Positions 6,536 through 10,939 of a stretch of 10,939 nt of DNA are shown piece after piece. The position numbers and the translations under genes were made by a program. The DNA lies in the NCBI GenBank assembly GCA_021741085.1, contig JAIOYM010000038.1, positions 1 to 10,939 on the forward strand. Reading direction: 5' to 3'. Position 1 is the stretch's first letter, and each line of letters starts with the position of its first letter. The notes beneath the pieces are model-generated. The model made no database searches and was not told where the DNA came from. It saw nothing but the letters and a program-made list of their open reading frames with translations. The DNA comes from Rickettsiaceae bacterium. Its GTDB lineage: Bacteria > Pseudomonadota > Alphaproteobacteria > Rickettsiales > Rickettsiaceae.

Positions 6536-7579
6536 GTGACCAAAAATTCTAAACAAAAAGAAAAAACCAACAGCGAAAATTTATCGCATGATGGATTTTT
6601 CAAATCTACTCTTGCAAAACAAGAGATAGCTGTAGATTTCTTACGAACACATTTACCTGAAAATGTAGTTAGTAATCTTGACTTTAACACTCTTTCTATG
6701 CAACAAGATAGTTTCGTAGAAGAATCTCTAGAAAGAAAGATGGTGGATGTTCTATTTAAGTGCTCTACACTAAAAGGAGAAGATAGTTATGTGTATTTAC
6801 TCGTAGAACATCAAAGCAGTTCAGATTATTGGATCTCTTGGAGATTATTATGTTATAAAATGGCAATTTTAGATCGTTGGCGGAAAGAAAATCCTTTGAA
6901 AAAGAAACTGCCTATGGTGTATAACATAGTTTTGTATAACGGCAGAGCTAAATACAGAGCATCTTTGGATTTAAGCGAATTATTTGCAAATCCCGAACAA
7001 GCCAAAAATATGCTTTTAGGTTATAAACTGGTTAACCTGACTAGCATGGCTGATGAAGAAATAACAAAACACAAATGGGCAGCTGTACTTGAATTTTTCA
7101 TGAAACATGCTTTTGTCAAAGATTTTCTAAGTACACTAAAAACTGTAGAGAAATTATTACAAGATTTAGGAAACAAAAATTCATCTTTAATAGAAGAAGT
7201 TTTAGCGAACATTTTATGGTACAATATAAATAAGATTGAAGTCGATGAGCAAAATAAAATTAAAGAAACTTTGAAAAGTATTTTAAAGAATCAACATAAA
7301 GCAGAGGACATGATGGGATCTCTAGTAAAAAAATGGTTTAATGATGGTTTGCAGAAAGGCAGAGAAGATGGTAGACGGGAGGGTAGAGAAGATGGTAGAC
7401 GGGAGGGGATGCAGAAAGGCAGAGAAGATGGTAGACGGGAAGGTAGAGAAGATGGTAGACGGGAGGGGATGCATAAAAACAACCTTTTGGTTGCTAAAAA
7501 CATGCTTAAGCAAAATTTATCTAAAGAACTTATAATGAAAATTACTGGTCTTTCTCTTGAAGAAATTGATAAACTTTGA
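6536..7579 (+). CDS. Rpn-family recombination-promoting nuclease / PD-(D/E)XK 'transposase'
   Basis: The 347-residue protein belongs to the Rpn/Transposase_31 (PF04754-like) group of PD-(D/E)XK nucleases, which are DNA endonucleases that stimulate RecA-independent recombination in E. coli. Visible marks are HDGFFK (18-23), then MVDVLF with the catalytic Asp71, and LLVEHQS with Glu91/Gln93 (the D...ExQ variant), then the family's SWRLLCYKMAILDRW and LPMVYNIVLYNG blocks. The C-terminal third carries four GREDGRRE octapeptides (275-290, 295-310) before a final helix (ELIMKITGLSLEEI) typical of the family. The start is GTG 6536, six nt after the obg TAG and in the same frame, with no visible Shine-Dalgarno; the first in-frame ATG (residue 55) would cut the conserved start. 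No flanking terminal inverted repeats were seen. The gene looks intact. Confidence 0.88.
   Translation: MTKNSKQKEKTNSENLSHDGFFKSTLAKQEIAVDFLRTHLPENVVSNLDFNTLSMQQDSFVEESLERKMVDVLFKCSTLKGEDSYVYLLVEHQSSSDYWISWRLLCYKMAILDRWRKENPLKKKLPMVYNIVLYNGRAKYRASLDLSELFANPEQAKNMLLGYKLVNLTSMADEEITKHKWAAVLEFFMKHAFVKDFLSTLKTVEKLLQDLGNKNSSLIEEVLANILWYNINKIEVDEQNKIKETLKSILKNQHKAEDMMGSLVKKWFNDGLQKGREDGRREGREDGRREGMQKGREDGRREGREDGRREGMHKNNLLVAKNMLKQNLSKELIMKITGLSLEEIDKL
7351..7470 (+). repeat. Tandem 60-bp direct repeat (2 copies) built from 24-bp subrepeats inside the rpn gene
   Basis: Bases 7351-7410 and 7411-7470 match at 59 of 60 positions; the one difference (7381 G, 7441 A) is synonymous in a Glu codon. Each unit holds two nearly identical 24-bp blocks encoding GREDGRRE (7358-7381, 7382-7405, 7418-7441, 7442-7465). 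Length is a multiple of three at both levels, so gain or loss of units keeps the frame. Confidence 0.95.
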
Positions 7580-7580
7580 A

Positions 7581-7598
7581 TATCTTTTGATAAAGATA
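7581..7598 (+). other. Short inverted repeat just after the rpn stop
   Basis: TATCTTT and AAAGATA form a 7-bp stem with a TGAT loop, beginning 2 nt after the rpn TGA. It is all A/T but for one pair and is followed by A-rich rather than U-rich sequence, so it is at best a weak terminator or 3'-end structure. Confidence 0.25.
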
Positions 7599-7661
7599 AA
7601 CAAGATAAGTGCTTTTCTTCAACTACATTTATTATGAATTTAAAATTTTCTGCTTCAATAT

Positions 7662-7883
7662 ATGACCCTAGTTAAATATCTTGCAGTAAAGCTAATAAAA
7701 TTTTATCAATATATTATTTCACCGCTTATAGGTAATGTATGTCGTTTTCATCCATCTTGTTCTAATTATGCTATGCAAGCTATAATTAAATACGGAGTTA
7801 TAAAAGGTTGCTATCTTTCAATGAAAAGAATTTTGCGATGCAATCCATATAATAAAATAGATAATTGGCAAGACTATCCTTAA
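7662..7883 (+). CDS. yidD: Membrane protein insertion efficiency factor YidD
   Basis: YidD is a small inner-membrane-associated protein that helps YidC-dependent insertion of membrane proteins. The 73-residue product is full length for the family (about 70-85): an amphipathic N-terminal helix (LVKYLAVKLIKFYQYIISP), then the signature CRFHPSCSNYA with Cys27 and Cys33, KYGVIKG, and KRILRCNP with Cys60; the tail NWQDYP corresponds to the usual 'g.DPvp'. In many bacteria yidD sits in the rpmH-rnpA-yidD-yidC cluster; here its neighbours are the Rpn gene and, convergently, an RNA methyltransferase gene 27 nt away. It probably has its own promoter in the 82-bp gap after rpn, but I see no clear one. 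No Shine-Dalgarno is visible before ATG 7662. Confidence 0.93.
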   Translation: MTLVKYLAVKLIKFYQYIISPLIGNVCRFHPSCSNYAMQAIIKYGVIKGCYLSMKRILRCNPYNKIDNWQDYP

Positions 7884-7910
7884 TAGCAAAATTAAAGATA
7901 CTGTTTTTTA

Positions 7911-9158
7911 CTACTCAAATAAGGCTACTAACTCTAAATGCGAAGTCCAATAAAATTGATCTATTGGAGTAATGGATTTTAATTTATACCCAAAATCAAG
8001 TAAGATTTTAGCATCATCTTTAAAACTATCTGGATTACATGAAACGTAAATAATTTTGAATCTACAATTTGCCTTAGCAATCAATTCTATTTGATTTTTG
8101 GCACCAGCTCTTGGGGGATTTATTATTATAATCTCAAAATTCTCTATTTCTTTTTTAGCCACAGGATTTAGCCATAAATCTCTATCAATAAGAGTTATAT
8201 CCCTATCAGAATTTATTGCCGAAGAGGCCAAAAACTCTAACGCTTTTGGGTTATTATCTACACCTGTAACTAAATTAGTTTTACTTAAACTCATCGTATA
8301 AGTGCCGATACCGCAAAACAAATCAATTATTTTATACTGTCTATCTTTGGGGATATAATTCGTTACAATATTTGCTAGAATTTTATCTGATTTAGTCGTG
8401 GGTTGTAAAAATATATCCTCATCTATTTGAGTCTTTATATCGTCAAGTAATATATAAGGCTCTTTAGTTTGGTATAAAATATTTTTATCATTGCGTATTC
8501 TGATAATATTGTGTTTTGAAGTTAATACTTCCAAATGCTCTTTGACATTAATAAGATTAGAATTATCAATTTTTATAATAATTCCGTTATTAGCTTCCAC
8601 AACAACAACTTCTACTTTAGACCCAAAAGGCAAAATATTTTTAAGAAATGCCTTAAGGTCTGGTATTAAATCAGAAATCTTAATTGTAACAGCATCACAA
8701 TGCCATATATTGTTTATTTTATGCGAATTTAGTTGGTAAAAACCAAAAAACAAGTTATCTGGTTTATTTATTGCTTTAAAAGTTGCTCTACGCCTTACCC
8801 CCTTTTCTATAACAACAAGTGTATTAACTTCGGCAGCAAAAACATTGAGTTTTTTTAATAACTCTTCAATTAAACCTATTTTGAATTTTGTGTAAGTATT
8901 TTTATCTAAGTGCTGCATAGAGCAGCCTCCACACCTAGTAAAATATTCACATTCTGGTGCAATTCTAAAATCAGAACTTTTATCGATAGAAGAAATTGTA
9001 TAATTAGAATGAGCTCGATATTGGTGCAGATAAAAAGACACCTCGTCTCCAGGAATCGTATATGGTATTTCTATCACATCTTTACCCTTGAACGCAACAC
9101 CACAACCATCTTTGTTGATACCAGTGATTATACATTTGCCTTGCTCAATTATTGCCAT
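7911..9158 (-). CDS. Class I SAM-dependent 23S rRNA/tRNA m5U methyltransferase (TRAM + Fe-S, RlmD/RlmCD type)
   Basis: This 415-residue enzyme of the TrmA/RlmC/RlmD (COG2265) group methylates C5 of uridine in RNA. It starts with a TRAM RNA-binding domain (about 1-58), then a 4Fe-4S site with C70, C76, C79 (CxxxxxCGGC) and C154. The Rossmann domain follows: Q252 in IFLQPT, IIDLFCGIGTYT (277-288), V300-D301 acidic SAM strand end, INPPRAGA (346-353), the catalytic-Cys motif YVSCNP with C374, and the C-terminal ELVALFE with the general-base Glu. All key residues are present, so it should be active. The exact target uridine cannot be read from sequence. The ATG follows the MFS stop by 4 nt, so it is the second gene of a two-gene operon. 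It ends convergently with yidD. Confidence 0.92.
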   Translation of the reverse strand: MAIIEQGKCIITGINKDGCGVAFKGKDVIEIPYTIPGDEVSFYLHQYRAHSNYTISSIDKSSDFRIAPECEYFTRCGGCSMQHLDKNTYTKFKIGLIEELLKKLNVFAAEVNTLVVIEKGVRRRATFKAINKPDNLFFGFYQLNSHKINNIWHCDAVTIKISDLIPDLKAFLKNILPFGSKVEVVVVEANNGIIIKIDNSNLINVKEHLEVLTSKHNIIRIRNDKNILYQTKEPYILLDDIKTQIDEDIFLQPTTKSDKILANIVTNYIPKDRQYKIIDLFCGIGTYTMSLSKTNLVTGVDNNPKALEFLASSAINSDRDITLIDRDLWLNPVAKKEIENFEIIIINPPRAGAKNQIELIAKANCRFKIIYVSCNPDSFKDDAKILLDFGYKLKSITPIDQFYWTSHLELVALFE

Positions 9159-9162
9159 ATAC

Positions 9163-10410
9163 TTAATCTTGAGTTTTCGCTCTTTTAGATAAAAATATCG
9201 TCACTAAAAACATTATATATATGATCAAAATAAAGTAACAAATTGGCCACCATGAGATTTTTTGTAGGTTATATATTTGAATCGCTACATATGAAGTAGA
9301 ACCTGATATAGCTATTGAACCTAATGCATGAGAAAAACTGTATATTCTAAACCTTACAGATTTTGAAATGGCTGTCTTTAATATAACATGTGATGGTACT
9401 ATTAAGAATGGCAAGATAAAAGCTAAAACTAGAAATATCAACATACTAAATTCTGATCTAGATATAAGATCAATCATGTAAAAAGAGGTTAGCATGATGC
9501 TAGAGAATGCAAAATGTATAGTCCTAATTTTACCTATATAATCTGCAACTATTCCTGCTATTAAACTCCCTATCAAAAACAATCCAATGGCTGCAGGTAA
9601 TAAATAGGAATGAAATACAGCGTTTATTTTTAAAATGTTGATATTATATTGTAAGAAAAAAACTGTGAGAAACTGATAGCTACTCCCTACCCCCCCCGCT
9701 ACTAGACTCATCATTAAAATTAGTAGCCAATTTTTTGTTAATGTTTTTATCACGGTATCAGTTTTTTCTACTAGCATTTCCTCTTTTTTTTCTACCTTAT
9801 ACTCTTTTATAGGGAAAAAATATTTTATACAAAAAACCATAGATCCAATAATTGCACCAGTAGCAAATGCAAATCTCCATCCATCTACTCCAAAATATTC
9901 ATTGGTAAAAAAAATAACAGAAAGAGAAGCACAAAAAGATCCCAACAGGCATGCTGCTATTGCAGCACCTTCACCAAAGCATCTGAAATTAGTATTTATA
10001 TGTTCGAATATATATAGCCTAACACCGTCTGATCCTGGTCCTACTACTCCAGTAATAAGCATTCTAGCAAACAACAATACTACGATGGACAGAATTCCTA
10101 CATCATTGTAACTGGGTAATACCGCTATAACTAAAGCACATAAAGAACCTACCATCAAAGAAATATCTAATGTTATAGATCTACCCATTTTATCTCCTAT
10201 ATGACCTAGAATCAGAGCGCCCAAAGGTTTAGCAAAATACGATATAAGAATTATAAAATACGCCTTATTCAAACCTTGTTCTTCTGTATCAAGAGGAAAA
10301 AGTATTTTACTAATTTTAGGGGCCATAAAACCAAATAAGTGATAATCATAATATTGCACTAAGGCAACAGCCAAAACTATTAGAAAAGAACGTAAATTTA
10401 TTTGAGCCAT
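9163..10410 (-). CDS. MFS transporter, MHS/ProP-like
   Basis: This 415-residue carrier has about 12 hydrophobic helices. The N-terminal helix carries VQYYDYHLFGF (like 'WYDfalYG'). Motif A is complete: AKPLGALILGHIGDKMGRS, with G69, D73, K74, G76 and R77. GWRFAFATG and a second-half loop GIVADYIGK also fit the family. It therefore looks like a working proton symporter of the ProP type, substrate unknown, unlike the other carrier in this window whose motif A is lost. A run of eight G (9697-9690) encodes part of A238-V241. The start ATG at 10410 is the first in the frame and matches the usual family N-terminus; no Shine-Dalgarno is visible. It is followed 4 nt later by the RNA methyltransferase gene. 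Confidence 0.88.
   Translation of the reverse strand: MAQINLRSFLIVLAVALVQYYDYHLFGFMAPKISKILFPLDTEEQGLNKAYFIILISYFAKPLGALILGHIGDKMGRSITLDISLMVGSLCALVIAVLPSYNDVGILSIVVLLFARMLITGVVGPGSDGVRLYIFEHINTNFRCFGEGAAIAACLLGSFCASLSVIFFTNEYFGVDGWRFAFATGAIIGSMVFCIKYFFPIKEYKVEKKEEMLVEKTDTVIKTLTKNWLLILMMSLVAGGVGSSYQFLTVFFLQYNINILKINAVFHSYLLPAAIGLFLIGSLIAGIVADYIGKIRTIHFAFSSIMLTSFYMIDLISRSEFSMLIFLVLAFILPFLIVPSHVILKTAISKSVRFRIYSFSHALGSIAISGSTSYVAIQIYNLQKISWWPICYFILIIYIMFLVTIFLSKRAKTQD
9690..9697 (-). repeat. G8 homopolymer inside the MFS gene
   Basis: The plus strand shows eight C in a row, so the coding strand has eight G (GCG GGG GGG GTA, residues A238-V241). A one-base change by slippage would truncate the carrier in its middle and probably lower expression of the downstream methyltransferase by polarity. 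Such a run is unusual in a genome of about 30% G+C. Confidence 0.9.
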
Positions 10411-10784
10411 TGGGAAAATATTTTAGGCTTGAGAATGTTTTTGTGTTACTGGTGATAGGTTATAATAAAGAGTCTATCTAGTAAAGCTTTTTGTTCTATT
10501 AGTCATGTTTGTTTGCAAGGATTTATAACTGATTTTCTATTCCTATAGCGTAACTTTATAATAAATCATTAGAATATTTTTTCTGTTTTAAACTAGCTCG
10601 CAACCTAAAAGACACACCTCTAAAGCTCTTTAGTCAAGAGTCTATGCAGAATATTGAAGGTAGTTTTTTATCAAGTGAATAATAATTGTTATTAAATGTA
10701 ATGTTATTTAGGTGGTTAGCTAAAATTAACTATAATAACATATTAATTGTAAGTTGTTTAACAAATTAAATAGGTATACCGATC
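10411..10784. other. Non-coding stretch between divergent MFS and patatin genes
   Basis: These 374 bases hold no convincing gene and no tRNA-like T-loop. Visible structure: CTAAAG-CT-CTTTAG inverted repeat (10620-10633), ATGTTATT...AATAACAT inverted repeat (10701-10708 / 10734-10741), TATAAT boxes on the plus strand at 10461-10466 and 10731-10736, and a 9-mer AGAGTCTAT found twice (near 10470 and 10637). It should contain the promoters of both flanking genes. Confidence 0.6.
10701..10741 (+). promoter_or_regulatory. Possible patatin-gene promoter inside an inverted repeat
   Basis: A perfect TATAAT lies at 10731-10736, about 48 nt before the patatin ATG. It is overlapped by the right arm of the inverted repeat ATGTTATT (10701-10708) / AATAACAT (10734-10741), with a nested GTTA (10715-10718) / TAAC (10727-10730) pair. 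The base stretch 17 bp upstream (TTAGGT) is a poor -35, so activation by a factor bound to the repeat is possible. This is inference. Confidence 0.3.
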
Positions 10785-10939
10785 ATGAGCAAAAAAATAA
10801 ACCCTGATGAAGAGCTAGCAGCCCAAGCACAACCAATAGCAAATATTGCTTTCTCTGGAGGGGGCGCTAAGGGGGCTATGTATTCGGGGGCCTACGAGGC
10901 TTTGTGTGCTTCGGGGCAGATGGATGAATTGGAGCGAGT
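10785..10939 (+). CDS. Patatin-like phospholipase, N-terminal fragment (3' truncated by the window edge)
   Basis: Fifty-one codons are visible. After a 20-residue polar leader comes NIAFSGGGAKGAMYSGAYEA, the patatin beta-strand plus oxyanion-hole motif GGGxKG (residues 25-30) and the following helix. The nucleophile GxSxG and the catalytic Asp lie beyond the window. Patatins are acyl hydrolases with a Ser-Asp dyad; in Rickettsia and Legionella members are secreted effectors acting on host membranes. No signal peptide is seen, so secretion, if any, would be through a type IV or signal-less route (inference). The visible part has 78 G/C in 155 bases (about 50%) against about 30% around it, with GGG and other G-rich codons, which suggests recent transfer. 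An AGG about 10 nt upstream is a weak ribosome-binding site. Confidence 0.85.
   Translation, partial: MSKKINPDEELAAQAQPIANIAFSGGGAKGAMYSGAYEALCASGQMDELER

Noticed and set aside
7291..7535. Open frames on both strands across the rpn repeat region (e.g. 7291-7503 and 7322-7513 minus, 7341-7535 plus).
   Set aside because: They are shadows of the GREDGRRE repeats: periodic Ser/Pro/Leu or Val/Glu/Lys strings produced by reading the 24-bp units in other frames.
6500..7662. Search for terminal inverted repeats and target-site duplication around the rpn gene.
   Set aside because: None visible; Rpn-type genes usually lack them, so I did not annotate a mobile element boundary.
8910..9188. Plus-strand open frame of 92 codons opposite the RNA methyltransferase N-terminus.
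   Set aside because: Antisense to the TRAM and Fe-S coding region, which has clear conserved residues; the plus frame shows none.
10560..10725. Minus-strand frame of about 60 codons with a single TGA (at 10636-10634), containing KSFRGVSFRLRASLK.
   Set aside because: Considered as a decayed gene, but there is no start, no motif I can name, and one open frame of this size among six is expected by chance.
10411..10784. tRNA or small RNA gene, or CRISPR repeats, in the gap.
   Set aside because: No T-loop consensus, no cloverleaf arms, no regularly spaced repeats; only short inverted repeats and one 9-mer seen twice.

Overview
The window looks like an AT-rich (roughly 30% G+C by eye) chromosomal segment from an obligate intracellular alphaproteobacterium of the order Rickettsiales, probably Rickettsiaceae-like. 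The reasons are the hemD / mitofilin-slot / hemY gene order, a stand-alone PurC-like protein of the divergent type I associate with Rickettsia, two ProP/MHS-type MFS carriers, an Rpn/PD-(D/E)XK 'transposase' gene, and a patatin-like phospholipase at the right edge. Species cannot be named from the sequence alone.

Layout. 1-1997 (+): the 3' end of hemD (uroporphyrinogen-III synthase), a 197-residue one-TM protein in the slot that holds mitofilin/Mic60 in alphaproteobacteria, and a HemY-type membrane TPR protein. They are packed as one operon with a 67-nt hemD overlap. 2212-2889 (-): a probable lipoprotein. 3075-7579 (+): RatA/Coq10-like START protein, PurC-like protein, an MFS carrier and the GTPase Obg, tightly packed with TAATG and 14-nt overlaps, then an Rpn-family nuclease gene that starts two codons past the obg stop and in the same frame. 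7662-7883 (+): yidD. 10410-7911 (-): a second MFS carrier followed 4 nt later by an Fe-S, TRAM-domain RNA m5U methyltransferase. 10411-10784: a 374-bp non-coding stretch. 10785 to the edge (+): the start of a patatin-like phospholipase with about 50% G+C.

How the genes fit together. The left block serves tetrapyrrole/heme synthesis and membrane organisation. The middle block mixes translation and ribosome housekeeping (Obg, RatA-like) with a transporter translationally coupled to a PurC-like enzyme that has kept its ATP-side residues but lost many substrate-side ones. The right block pairs solute uptake with RNA modification. Mobile or acquired material appears as the Rpn gene with its 60-bp tandem repeat and, by composition, the patatin gene.

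The items most worth a second look are the minimal Mic60-like protein, the altered PurC active site coupled to an MFS carrier that has lost motif A, the in-frame obg-TAG-rpn junction, the G8 tract inside the second MFS gene, and the GC jump at the patatin gene. I do not see a clear new multi-gene defence or secretion system here.
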